Shown: piece by piece, positions 17,472 to 26,269 of the stretch
Layout: each line of letters begins with the position of its first letter
How positions within the stretch are numbered: position 1 is the first letter of the stretch
NCBI GenBank assembly: GCA_045110675.1
Contig: JBGCGJ010000012.1
Coordinates: 3,857 to 67,856 of the forward strand
Reading direction: 5' to 3'
Length of the DNA stretch: 64,000 bases
Source: JBALVT01 sp045110675
Lineage (GTDB): Bacteria > Pseudomonadota > Gammaproteobacteria > Pseudomonadales > Halieaceae
Program-made: the position numbers and the translations under genes
Notes under the pieces: model-generated
The model's input: the letters and a program-made list of their open reading frames with translations, nothing else
What the model was told of the DNA's origin: nothing
Databases searched by the model: none

Positions 17472-17524
17472 TAATTAGGCTGTCGCGCCCTGAGTTCTCT
17501 CTCGCGATGGCGCAGGAGCACCCA

Positions 17525-18598
17525 ATGCCAGATCTGTTTGACAACCCCATGGGCCTCGACGGCTTTGAATTCGTAGAGTTTGCCTCCCCAAAGGCGGGTG
17601 TTTTGGAGCCTGTTTTTGAACTGCTGGGCTTTACGCTCGTGGCCAAACATCGCAGCAAAGCCGCGCTGCTCTACCGCCAGGGCGGTATCAACTTCATTAT
17701 CAATAATGAACCGAATAGTTACGCAGCCTATTTCGCAGAGGAACACGGTCCTTCGGCGTGCGGAATGGCCTTTCGGGTGAAGGATTCCCGACTGGCGTAT
17801 GCTCGCGCATTGGAGTTGGGCGCGCAGCCAATCGAAATTCCCACGGGTCCTATGGAGCTTCGCCTGCCGGCTATTAAGGGTATCGGCGGCGCTCCGCTGT
17901 ATTTAATTGATCGCTATCAAGACGGGGCCTCAATCTACGATATCGACTTTGAGTTTATTGAGGGTGTGGATCGCAATCCGGAGGGCTGTGGCCTCAAGGC
18001 TATCGATCATCTTACTCACAATGTCTATCGCGGTAGAATGGCCTACTGGGCTGATTTCTACGAGAAGATTTTTAATTTCCGAGAAGTTCGGTTCTTCGAC
18101 ATTAAGGGCGAATACACTGGGCTTACTTCTAAGGCCATGTCGGCGCCAGATGGACTGATACGCATTCCCCTGAATGAGGAAGCCTCCGAAAGCACTGGCC
18201 AGATCGAAGAGTTTTTGATGGCCTATAACGGCGAAGGCATTCAGCACATTGCTTTTGAAAGCGAGGATATTGTCGCGAGCTGGGATAAACTGAAAGCCCG
18301 CGGTGTGCCTTTCATGACAGCGCCACCTGATACCTATTATGAGATGCTCGAAGAGCGCTTGCCGGGGCACGGCGAGCCGGTCGATCAGCTGCAGACTCGA
18401 GGCATTCTGCTCGATGGATCAACCCAGGATGGTGATGCGCGCCTGCTGCTGCAGATTTTTTCTGACACATTGATAGGCCCTGTATTTTTCGAGTTTATTC
18501 AACGCAAACGCGACGAGGGATTTGGAGAGGGAAATTTCAAAGCCCTGTTCGAATCGATTGAACGGGATCAGCTCGAGCGCGGCGTGATTAAAGCCTAG
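17525..18598 (+). CDS. hpd: 4-hydroxyphenylpyruvate dioxygenase
   Basis: A 357-residue non-heme iron dioxygenase that converts 4-hydroxyphenylpyruvate to homogentisate in tyrosine breakdown. The two VOC-fold halves are visible. Iron ligands are His in AIDHLTHNV, His in GIQHIAFES and Glu in GPVFFEFIQRK. LLLQIFSD just before the last is typical. ATG 17525 is preferred over ATG 17507 because AGGAG then lies about six bases upstream. It is followed 19 bases later by a VOC gene. Homogentisate dioxygenase, the next enzyme, is not in the window. Confidence 0.95.
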   Translation: MPDLFDNPMGLDGFEFVEFASPKAGVLEPVFELLGFTLVAKHRSKAALLYRQGGINFIINNEPNSYAAYFAEEHGPSACGMAFRVKDSRLAYARALELGAQPIEIPTGPMELRLPAIKGIGGAPLYLIDRYQDGASIYDIDFEFIEGVDRNPEGCGLKAIDHLTHNVYRGRMAYWADFYEKIFNFREVRFFDIKGEYTGLTSKAMSAPDGLIRIPLNEEASESTGQIEEFLMAYNGEGIQHIAFESEDIVASWDKLKARGVPFMTAPPDTYYEMLEERLPGHGEPVDQLQTRGILLDGSTQDGDARLLLQIFSDTLIGPVFFEFIQRKRDEGFGEGNFKALFESIERDQLERGVIKA

Positions 18599-18617
18599 GG
18601 TGGCTGAGAGGTAGAGT

Positions 18618-19157
18618 ATGAATATCAAGCGAATACATCATGTTGCCTACCGCTGCAACAACGCCAAAGAAACGGTCGAGTTTTATCAGCGTGTTATGGG
18701 TATGGATTTTCAGCTGGCGATAGCCGAAGATCGGGTTCCATCCACCCAGGCGCCTGACCCCTATATGCACATATTCCTCGATGCGGGAATGGGCAACGTG
18801 CTGGCTTTTTTTGAGATTCCCAATTCGCCGCCGATGGGTAGAGATCCCAATACGCCTGAATGGGTGCAACATATTGCTTTCGAAGTCGAAGATATGGATG
18901 CATTGTTAGCAGCCAAATCGAAAGCAGAGGCTGAAGGCCTCGAAGTGTTGGGCCCAACCAACCACGGTATTTTTAAATCAATTTACTTCTTTGACCCCAA
19001 CGGTCATCGGCTAGAGCTTGCGGCGAACACCGCTGAGCCTGGTATGTTAGAGCGCTTGCGTGAATTAGCGCCGGAGATGATAGAAGAGTGGGATAAAACC
19101 AAGAAAGCACCTAAGCACGCTGCCTGGTTACACGAAAAGGCGGAGATGGATCTTTAA
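18618..19157 (+). CDS. VOC-family (glyoxalase-fold) protein
   Basis: A 179-residue protein with one vicinal-oxygen-chelate unit. Likely metal ligands are His in RIHHVAYRC, His in VQHIAFEVED and Glu in GHRLELAAN. The last 40 residues form a charged helical tail. Its position right after hpd suggests it works on a related aromatic substrate or a tyrosine-pathway intermediate. It could also be a glyoxalase-type isomerase; the substrate is not determined. Confidence 0.8.
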   Translation: MNIKRIHHVAYRCNNAKETVEFYQRVMGMDFQLAIAEDRVPSTQAPDPYMHIFLDAGMGNVLAFFEIPNSPPMGRDPNTPEWVQHIAFEVEDMDALLAAKSKAEAEGLEVLGPTNHGIFKSIYFFDPNGHRLELAANTAEPGMLERLRELAPEMIEEWDKTKKAPKHAAWLHEKAEMDL

Positions 19158-19168
19158 CCAGTTCCCGT

Positions 19169-21100
19169 TCAGGCCACTTCACTCAGGGCGCTTTCCAGCT
19201 CCTCGATGGTCATGGGCTTTGTCACAAAGCCATTCATGCCGTTTTTCAAGCAGTTTTCTTTGTCCTGGATGGACGCGTGAGCTGTCAGAGCAATGATCGG
19301 AACAGGTGTTGCGGTTCCCATTGAACTTTCCTGGGCTCTGATTCGAGCAGTTGCTTCATGGCCATCTACCAAGGGCATCGACAGGTCCATGAGTATGGCG
19401 TCGTAGTTGTTTTCGCTCCACAGATCAACCGCCTCTTCACCGTTCTGGGCAAGGTCACAACCGCAACCCAGCTCCTTTAACATGGCACTGCAAATCAGTT
19501 GATTTACGGGATTATCTTCGGCGACCAATACCTGCAAATTCAGTCTAACGCTGTTGGCATAGGCTTGGCTTCCGTGGTCTTCATGTGGTCGCGTGACCTC
19601 CCGGCAGGGTAGTGTAAACCAAAATCTTGCGCCTGCTTCGGGAAGGTTTTCAACGCCAATTTCACCACCCATTAATTGTACAAGGCTACTCGAGATGGCC
19701 AATCCTAGCCCTGTTCCTTCGTGTTCTCGAGTGGTGGAGGAATCTGCTTGCACGAAGGGATTAAACAATGTGTTTTCTATTTCTGGAGCGGTGCCCGGAC
19801 CAGTATCAATAACTTCAAACTGCAGCAAGTTCTGAGTTTTTCGAGTAATTAGCAAATTGACTGATCCATGCTCGGTAAACTTTAGGGCGTTACCTAGCAG
19901 GTTTATCAATATCTGTCGCAGGTGCTCAAGATCTACAGAAATCCACTTGGGAACGCTCGGGCCAATCGCGATGTCCATGGTCAGCCCTTTTCTTTTCACC
20001 TCAGCAGCAAAGGGTTTCCTCAATTCATCTCCCAGCGCGGCAAGATCAACCGATTGGGTTTCCATGACCAATTTGCCGGATTCGATTTTACTGAAATCCA
20101 GCAAGTCGTTGATCAAGGACAATAGATTCCTCGCGGAGTCTTTGCAGGTTTCCACGTAGGAGCGCTGCTCGGATTCCAGCTGGGTTCTGAGCAGTAAATC
20201 GGCGGTACCGATAATACCATTCATTGGCGTTCGTATTTCGTGGCTCATCGTCGCCAGGAAGTCGCTCTTGGCTCTATTGGCAGCTTCCGCGGCGTTCTTT
20301 GCCTCTTCGAAGGCTCTCGTTCTGATCAAAACCTCCGCTTCAAGACCGTCTCGGTTTGCCTCCATCGCCCGCTGGGCTTGCTGGCGGGCCTCATTCTCGT
20401 ACTGCAGCTGGGTGTTGAGTGCGTCTACAGCGGACTTCTCATTCTTCAAGGAGTCGATTAAATCCAGATTGCTAAAACGCAAAACCAACGCATTGCGCAG
20501 CGCGTTGTGCACGCGAGTCACAGAGGACCACAACAATCCCAGGAACACGAGCATCACCGCCGCAAGACTGGTGCTGGCTTGGTTGTCTGATTGCGTCAGC
20601 GTTATCATTATTGTGACGAACGTAGGAGTGACGTAGGCAAAATAGAGGCTGCGATTTGCCGACAATAAAGGGATGGCCGCCGCAGCGGTGCCGGTAAGAA
20701 TGATCAGCAAATACGCCTGACCTGTCGGGTCCAGGGCTTGGATAAACAGCAGAGGGCTGGCGGCCCATCCCAAGCCGATCGCAATGGATAGCAAGTAGTA
20801 CATTCGACCCGATAGTTGCCAGTTACGAGACCCGTCTAATTGTGGTTGATATCCATTGACCGCCGCCAATCTTGCCAGAGCAGAGGCCGTCATATAGGCG
20901 AGCCAAAGAAAATAAGATTCTTGCAAGGGAGGTTGTGCAAGCACGGGAGCCATTAGAACGGCGCCAAGAATCACCGCCACACCACCGGTAAAACCATGTG
21001 TCATCAGTAAGCTCGTAAGCTCTCTTTCGACACGAGGATCTGGGACGTTCCCCTCCAGAGCAGTGCTGTGGACGAGGTCTGACGGTTCTGCTTGATTCAC
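19169..21100 (-). CDS. Hybrid sensor histidine kinase with C-terminal receiver
   Basis: A 643-residue membrane kinase. Residues 30-200 hold about six hydrophobic helices, then a coiled coil (about 210-275). HisKA has phospho-acceptor His287 in ATMSHEIRTPMNG. The ATPase domain shows LINLLGNALKFTEHG (N box), VIDTGPG and GTGLGLAISSSLVQLMGG. A receiver domain (about 522-643) has Asp572 in DAILMDLSMP and Lys in GFVTKPM. The membrane part would sense the signal, with phosphate passing to the internal receiver. No output regulator or Hpt protein is encoded next to it, so the pathway is unknown. Confidence 0.92.
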   Translation of the reverse strand: MNQAEPSDLVHSTALEGNVPDPRVERELTSLLMTHGFTGGVAVILGAVLMAPVLAQPPLQESYFLWLAYMTASALARLAAVNGYQPQLDGSRNWQLSGRMYYLLSIAIGLGWAASPLLFIQALDPTGQAYLLIILTGTAAAAIPLLSANRSLYFAYVTPTFVTIMITLTQSDNQASTSLAAVMLVFLGLLWSSVTRVHNALRNALVLRFSNLDLIDSLKNEKSAVDALNTQLQYENEARQQAQRAMEANRDGLEAEVLIRTRAFEEAKNAAEAANRAKSDFLATMSHEIRTPMNGIIGTADLLLRTQLESEQRSYVETCKDSARNLLSLINDLLDFSKIESGKLVMETQSVDLAALGDELRKPFAAEVKRKGLTMDIAIGPSVPKWISVDLEHLRQILINLLGNALKFTEHGSVNLLITRKTQNLLQFEVIDTGPGTAPEIENTLFNPFVQADSSTTREHEGTGLGLAISSSLVQLMGGEIGVENLPEAGARFWFTLPCREVTRPHEDHGSQAYANSVRLNLQVLVAEDNPVNQLICSAMLKELGCGCDLAQNGEEAVDLWSENNYDAILMDLSMPLVDGHEATARIRAQESSMGTATPVPIIALTAHASIQDKENCLKNGMNGFVTKPMTIEELESALSEVA

Positions 21101-21190
21101 GGGACAGTCATTATTCCTATTAGACGCTCGTCAGTATAAATTTCCGAACCGGTGTCCACAAGGACCGCAACATCAAACTGCGAGGTTGAT

Positions 21191-23086
21191 TCAGGCTTCA
21201 ACTAACTGCGGAATGACGATTGATGTCCCCGGCTGCAGTTTGTCCAGGTTTATATCCGGGTTGTACTGTCGAAGTAGCCACATGGGTATTTTGAATTGCC
21301 GACGAGTGAGCAGCCAAAGAGACTCTCCCGGAGCGATCACATGGGTTTTCGTCTCATTAATGTGCCAAACCATGAAAAAATTCTGCTGCAATTCAGAGTG
21401 ATACGCTAACCGTCTACGCTCAAATTCCTCCCGTTTTATTCTCGAAAAGTCGAGCTTGAGGCGGTGTCCTATTACCAACGGTCGGCCATAAGGCATCCCG
21501 TTGAGCCTTCTCAAGCCGCTGGCCCGTATATCCAGCCACTCGGCATAGTGTCCCAAGGTCTCAGTGGCCTGTATCTCAATAGTCCGATTTGCGTCGACCC
21601 TATAGTCACTCGGGTCGGCGAGCATGTCGGTGCTCACAGGTTCAGCATCCGATTCCTCCGGGCGTTCAGAAGGCACGGGCTGCACCGTCGGTTCGGGCGT
21701 CACAAGCGGAGCTTGTTGGGTCTGTGCGACCACGGTGGTATTGACCTCAGAGCTGGTTATGGCACCTTCCATAGGCAGGCGCAGCACTTGGCCGACGCGT
21801 ATTTGATATCGTCTGTTCAGGCCGTTCATGGCGACAATGTCCTGGGCACTGTGTCCGTAGCGCGCCGCCACTTCGGAGACAGTGTCTCCAGGAACCACTT
21901 TATGGAACAGGTCCAGAGTTTGCTCTCCATAGCGCTCACTTGCAGGGATACTCGCCAAGAGGTCCACTACCTCCGTGGTTTCGTCTAGTCGTGGTACCTG
22001 CATGATAAAACCTTTTGGTATGTGCTTTTTCCCCCTCCAGACCGGTGTCAGTAGTGAACGGTTGTTGCGCTTGAGGATTGCGATATCCATGTTAAATGCC
22101 CTGGCAAATGCGGCGGCAGGTATGAATTCCGGCACTTCAACGGCGGTAAAGGACGCGGGAGATCTTTTCCCAACGGGGCCGAAGTAGCGTTTAGGGTGGC
22201 TGCTTACTTCAAGAGCCGCGAGAAAAGAGACATAAAAGTTGCGCGAGGCAAAGCCAAAGGATCGCCCTTTATACTGGCGAACTATGGTGGCGATATCGTT
22301 GGTTGCCAGGTTTTTTTTCGCTCGGCGTACCCCCGATGCACCGTGGTTGTAAGCGGTGAGAGCAAGAGGCCAACTGCCAGTCAATTGTAAATTGTGCTTC
22401 AGCAATTGTGCGGCAGCGACACTGGAGGCAAAGGGGTCCATGCGCTCGTCCAGCACGTAGTCTATGTGGAGATACCGCCTGCCCGTAGATCGCGTAAACT
22501 GCCAGATTCCTGTGGCACCCGCGCTAGAGTAGGCGTTTAAATTAAACGACGACTCCACATGGGGCAGGGCGGCCAGTTCTGCCGGCAGGCCGTGATCCAA
22601 CATGACCTTAGTAATATAATCGTGCCATTCGCCTGACCGGGCTATACCCTCTCTGAAGCGGTCGGACTGGCCCCGTTGAAAGCGAATGTTTTTCGCTGCG
22701 CGGCGTAATTCCGCTGAATCGACATCAGGCCCCCAGAGCTCCAGGAGTCGCTTGTCTTCTAGGTCAACAACGTCAGGATTCTCTGCTAGCCTATTCAACA
22801 CCTTACTCAGTCGAGCTTGACTCTTCCTTATGAGCGCGTTATCGGCACTGCGTCTACCGGTTAAGTTGAGTGTTTCATAAACCACTCCGACGTGATTGGC
22901 GTCGTGAATATATCCGCTGTTGGTATCGATTTGTGTGTAAACACGAATCCAGAAGGCAACATCGGTCTCGAGTTCGGAAGGAAGAGGAAAGAGATCATCG
23001 GCCTGGATTGGCCTGGCGGTGGTCAGGGTACAGGCCAGCAGCAAAATACCCAGGTAAACTTGAAATGCACTGAGAAAACGGAGCAT
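21191..23086 (-). CDS. mltD: Membrane-bound lytic murein transglycosylase D
   Basis: A 631-residue peptidoglycan lytic enzyme. After an N-terminal signal segment (residues 1-29), the SLT domain shows the catalytic Glu178 in LPHVESSFN, then SSAGATGIWQFTRSTGR and LTAYNHGASGVRRA. Three LysM-like repeats follow: LFHKVVPGDTVSEVAARYG, a weaker middle repeat near residues 520-565, and THVIAPGESLWLLTRRQ at the C-terminus. It cleaves glycan strands to 1,6-anhydro-muropeptides in the periplasm. There is no clear lipobox Cys in the ordinary position, unlike E. coli MltD. Confidence 0.93.
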   Translation of the reverse strand: MLRFLSAFQVYLGILLLACTLTTARPIQADDLFPLPSELETDVAFWIRVYTQIDTNSGYIHDANHVGVVYETLNLTGRRSADNALIRKSQARLSKVLNRLAENPDVVDLEDKRLLELWGPDVDSAELRRAAKNIRFQRGQSDRFREGIARSGEWHDYITKVMLDHGLPAELAALPHVESSFNLNAYSSAGATGIWQFTRSTGRRYLHIDYVLDERMDPFASSVAAAQLLKHNLQLTGSWPLALTAYNHGASGVRRAKKNLATNDIATIVRQYKGRSFGFASRNFYVSFLAALEVSSHPKRYFGPVGKRSPASFTAVEVPEFIPAAAFARAFNMDIAILKRNNRSLLTPVWRGKKHIPKGFIMQVPRLDETTEVVDLLASIPASERYGEQTLDLFHKVVPGDTVSEVAARYGHSAQDIVAMNGLNRRYQIRVGQVLRLPMEGAITSSEVNTTVVAQTQQAPLVTPEPTVQPVPSERPEESDAEPVSTDMLADPSDYRVDANRTIEIQATETLGHYAEWLDIRASGLRRLNGMPYGRPLVIGHRLKLDFSRIKREEFERRRLAYHSELQQNFFMVWHINETKTHVIAPGESLWLLTRRQFKIPMWLLRQYNPDINLDKLQPGTSIVIPQLVEA

Positions 23087-23142
23087 TAAAATAGCATAAC
23101 AGTTAAACGTCGCTCAGGTGAAATGGGTATCACTGTAACCCA

Positions 23143-23991
23143 CTAGCGGGCGGTGTCGGCTATTGTGGTCCTGTGCAGGAGACGATCGTAGCCTTCAAAG
23201 CCTCCGGTGGCGCGATGCAAAACCGAGCGATTGTCCCACATCAGTAACATATTGCTTTCCCATCGATGATGGTAGTGAAACTCTGGACGGGTCTGCCATT
23301 CGTGTAATTCTACCAGCAGATCTACCGCGTCCACCTCAGACATTCCTTCAATACCAATGATGTAGCCAATACAACCATAGATGCCGGGCCGTCCCGTCTC
23401 TGGATGGTTCCTGATAAGGGGGTGTGATTGCGTCGCGTTGGCAGATTCTGAGGGCAGTATTTCCATGCTGCGATCGCTGTCTTTATCTTCCTGACCGTAC
23501 ATCCCATCTGGAGAGTAAGCCGCTTTAGCTGAGTGAATGGCTATTTTGCCTTCCAGCTTCCGACGCAACTCATCGGGCATCTCATCCAGCGAGGTGTGTT
23601 GATTGTTGAACCAGGTTTCTCCGCCGACAGGGGGTATTGTGATGCCTAAAAGGCAGGTAGCTGCCGGTGGGGTTTCCTGGAAGCTCCAGTCGGTATGCCA
23701 GTTTTCGGCAAACAGCGGCGCCACCTCGTTGGCTGAGCGATGTACCGCGATGATGTGTTCCCGGCCCTCAATGGGTGCGATGAATGGGTCTTCGCCGAAA
23801 TCGCCAAAATACGTTGAAAATCTTTCGAGATCGTCATCGCTCATAGCTTGATCGGGAAAAGCGATCACGTGGTGTTCTAACCAGGCTGTGCGAATTTCGG
23901 CAATGTCCGCAGGGCTCAGGGGTTGAGTGAGATCTACACCGGTTACGGAGGCGCCGCAGGCTTGTCCGCTCGGGGAAACGTTTATTGGCAT
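23143..23991 (-). CDS. TauD/TfdA-family alpha-ketoglutarate dioxygenase
   Basis: A 282-residue Fe(II)/2-oxoglutarate dioxygenase. The metal pair His-x-Asp is in ENWHTDWSF, the distal His in RSVLHRATGGF, and the 2-oxoglutarate Arg in RLLHRTTI. GETWFNNQHTSLDEMP matches the TauD fold. ATG 23991 fits the family N-terminus (I-x-V-x-P...VTGVDL); an in-frame start 31 codons upstream would add an unrelated extension. Substrates in this family include taurine, aromatic ethers and alkyl sulfates. Nothing here decides between them. Confidence 0.87.
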   Translation of the reverse strand: MPINVSPSGQACGASVTGVDLTQPLSPADIAEIRTAWLEHHVIAFPDQAMSDDDLERFSTYFGDFGEDPFIAPIEGREHIIAVHRSANEVAPLFAENWHTDWSFQETPPAATCLLGITIPPVGGETWFNNQHTSLDEMPDELRRKLEGKIAIHSAKAAYSPDGMYGQEDKDSDRSMEILPSESANATQSHPLIRNHPETGRPGIYGCIGYIIGIEGMSEVDAVDLLVELHEWQTRPEFHYHHRWESNMLLMWDNRSVLHRATGGFEGYDRLLHRTTIADTAR

Positions 23992-24087
23992 GGCAGTGTA
24001 CCTAAGAGACCAGATACAAGTTTGGTTGTTTTGATCCCATTTGGCAATTGTGGCGTACGGGCGTGAGCTCGCAATCGCGCTCAAAAC

Positions 24088-24771
24088 CTAAAGTAATATC
24101 ACGGCTGCTACTGTGATTGTGGTCAATACGGCGGCCGCCGCAGCGATTATCTTGGTATTTCGATTTCCAGGCTCGCCGCTGGCTGCAAAATCGTCTTCGT
24201 CGTTGCCAAATGTTGGTTGACCATCTGGTGCAGAATTGGCTGCGCTGGCGATCTTTCGGTATTTTTCAATGATAACACCGCACTCAGCACACGCTTCTGC
24301 CTGCTCTTGGTGGGTCTTGCATTTCGGGCATATCATGGAGCAGTTGGCGGCCTTGGGGCGGTCCACTCCCGCCACCTCAATACTTGGCTCTGGGCTTTTC
24401 GGCGCAATATCGACGACACTAAGACCGGGCGTTTTCTTGGGCTCGATTTCTACGACAGACAGTTCGGGTGTTTTCCTGGGTTTCATATCTACAACAGATA
24501 ATTCGATAGAGGTTTTGGAAGCGACTTCCTCGACCTGCTGTGGCAGCAAATCTGAAATTACACCAATTTTGCTAAGCGCTTCCTCGTAGGCCTTCGCCTG
24601 CTTTTCCCCCAGATCTTTACGCAGTACACGTCGCTTGCCTTGAAAATAGTGTTCGCTCTTCTCAATCGTCGTTTTGAACAGTTCTGCGAACTCAGCTTTT
24701 GCCTTGTTAATATCGCGCCCCGGCCCGATTTCACCGCTCGTTACCACAGTATATTTTTGAGCATCGCCCAT
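24088..24771 (-). CDS. Tail-anchored zinc-ribbon protein with 13-residue repeats
   Basis: A 227-residue protein of unknown function. Residues 1-80 form a compact domain (YTVVTSGEIGPGRD...FAELFKTTIE...YFQGKRRVLRKDLG) that I recognise only as recurring in proteobacterial zinc-ribbon proteins. Residues 90-128 are three 13-residue repeats starting ELSVVDMKPRKTP. A zinc ribbon follows, C148-x2-C151 and C161-x2-C164. The C-terminus, about residues 208-227, is one hydrophobic segment with only two residues' worth of polar tail, so it should be tail-anchored with the rest in the cytoplasm. Confidence 0.75.
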   Translation of the reverse strand: MGDAQKYTVVTSGEIGPGRDINKAKAEFAELFKTTIEKSEHYFQGKRRVLRKDLGEKQAKAYEEALSKIGVISDLLPQQVEEVASKTSIELSVVDMKPRKTPELSVVEIEPKKTPGLSVVDIAPKSPEPSIEVAGVDRPKAANCSMICPKCKTHQEQAEACAECGVIIEKYRKIASAANSAPDGQPTFGNDEDDFAASGEPGNRNTKIIAAAAAVLTTITVAAVILL

Positions 24772-25044
24772 GTCTGTTTTCTCCGCACTTGTCCCGTTAG
24801 CCTGAACACTCTCTGCCGCTTCTGTTTACGCGCAAAGGCCCTATGTTCAGCAAAGCCATTATAGAAAGCGAGAAAGCGTTTCGACGAACAAAACATATCA
24901 AAACTGATAACGAGTACCGGTCGTTTTTAAGCGAGTTTTACCTTTGGTGTCAGTTGTGTGGACTGGCTCACAAAAGCCAAAATCCAGGACGGAATTTCGC
25001 GGGGTGATTTGCGATAATGCAGGGAAATATTGCCCCTGTGCGCG

Positions 25045-25365
25045 TTATTTCGACAATACCCCAAGGGCGTCACTTTGGCAGTTCCAGCACAGTTCGAACG
25101 AGGCATCATTTTTTTCGGCGCAGGAGCCGCAGACCCATTCTGCATCACCTTCTTTACTGAGTGCATTGCCTATGACCTTGCAGGCCTTTTCATAGTCTGA
25201 ATCATTACGCAGCCACAGCTCCATCCAAGAGTCGAAAGGGGAAACTTCACCGACTGCACTGGAAGCGAATTCGTTTTTGACTACGACATCAAATCCGTGA
25301 GCCTCGAGGATGTTCTTGGCGTTGGCCACGAAAAACCGGTTTTCGTGGGTATAAACTAATTTCAT
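25045..25365 (-). CDS. DUF2007-like protein with C-terminal zinc ribbon
   Basis: A 106-residue protein. Residues 1-65 match the DUF2007 (putative signal-transducing) pattern: KLVYTHENRFFVANAKNILEAHGFDVVV and SWMELWLRNDSDYEKA. A zinc ribbon follows, C79-x2-C82 and C93-x2-C96. The 273 bases separating it from the tail-anchored zinc-ribbon gene hold no convincing feature beyond a weak GGCT/AGCC dyad. The role is unknown. Confidence 0.8.
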   Translation of the reverse strand: MKLVYTHENRFFVANAKNILEAHGFDVVVKNEFASSAVGEVSPFDSWMELWLRNDSDYEKACKVIGNALSKEGDAEWVCGSCAEKNDASFELCWNCQSDALGVLSK

Positions 25366-25395
25366 TGTGGTTCTCGCCGACCGTGGCTAGGTGGC

Positions 25396-25450
25396 TTAGA
25401 TTGAGTGACTGAAATTTAGTGACTTAGATTCAGTGACTTAGATTTGATTC
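25396..25450. repeat. 14-bp tandem repeat, about four copies
   Basis: Units at 25396 (TTAGATTGAGTGAC), 25410 (TGAAATTTAGTGAC), 25424 (TTAGATTCAGTGAC) and a degenerate partial at 25438 run head to tail. The last unit reaches the stop codon of the selenoprotein gene. The array fills most of the gap to the DUF2007 gene. Confidence 0.75.
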
Positions 25451-26070
25451 TAGTTTAGGAGTTCCATCGCTGTAGCGAGAACAGAGCTGGCTTCCACCCG
25501 CGTTTCATACCCTTCGACAAAAATTTTACCGACAATTTCTCTATCTGGATTGATGATAAAGATACCCGGGTACGGTATGCCGTAAGCCCCATCGCCGGGT
25601 TGATACTGTTCGTTTAATATCCCCAGTGCTTTTACCGTGTTCGCGTCGATATCCGATAGAAAAGGATAGGCAATACCGTTCTTATCGATAAAGGCTTGCT
25701 GTAACTCTGGGGAATCGTAGGTGATAGCGGTGATGCCGATACCCGCGTCCGCGAAGTCTTTTTGATACTTTTGCAATTGCACGAATTGCGCCATGCAGTA
25801 GGGTCACCAATCAGCCGAGCGATTGGCGATGAAAATCATGCCCTTGTCGTAAACAAAGCTATCGATGCTACTAATCTCGTTGCCCTCGTAAACGGCTCTT
25901 ATTGAGGGAAAAGTATCGCCAACTGGCAAACCGGGATCAAAAACATCAGTGTCTGCGGCTATAAAGATATCGTCAGTGATTAAGCCGATGATCTGGTCTT
26001 TGAACAAAAATGCGCCACCAACGACCAGGACAACCAGGGAAATACTTGTCAGGAGAATTTTCTTTAGCAT
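25450..26070 (-). CDS. Predicted selenoprotein: AhpC/TSA-like thioredoxin-fold protein (Sec-P-Y-C)
   Basis: Read through one in-frame TGA (25804-25806), this is a 206-residue protein with an N-terminal membrane anchor (about residues 4-23) and a periplasmic thioredoxin fold. Before the TGA the sequence ends FIANRSADW; after it comes PYCMAQFVQLQKYQKDF. Relatives read W-C-P-Y-C here, so residue 89 would be selenocysteine paired with Cys92. The downstream part keeps the fold (ITAITYDSPELQQAF, YGIPYPGIFIINPDREIVGK with the cis-Pro). A hairpin fitting a bacterial SECIS starts 15 bases after the TGA. A GTG at 26085 is another possible start. It is likely a thiol peroxidase or oxidoreductase. Confidence 0.85.
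25766..25800 (-). other. Candidate bSECIS hairpin of the first selenoprotein gene
   Basis: On the coding (minus) strand, bases 15-31 after the TGA form GCAATT-CGTGC-AATTGC: six base pairs closing a 5-nt loop whose second base is G followed by T. A lower stem pairs TACT (bases 4-7) with AGTA (bases 35-38). Bacterial SECIS elements have a short stem at this distance with G in the first two loop bases. No free-energy calculation was done. Confidence 0.65.
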
Positions 26071-26269
26071 GGTTTCAGTGTACACCCCGGCTCTGCGGAT
26101 TTAAATGGGTTCGGTTGTTCTCACAGGTGATAATTCCGCGCTTGAGCGGCTACACTACTCACAGCTTTCGCGATACCTGTGTTGCTGGCAGCTACTGTTT
26201 TTGTGATCCGACATGTGATCCTACAGAGGGCGGTGTATCAAAAGAATATTCAAAAAATTCTATGAATCG

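Noticed and set aside
23992..24084. N-terminal extension of the TauD-type dioxygenase
   Set aside because: The first 31 codons are not part of the family, which begins at the internal ATG with a usable AGG upstream.
24927..25166. Open frame of 79 codons on the minus strand
   Set aside because: It overlaps the DUF2007-like gene in another frame and shows no family features.
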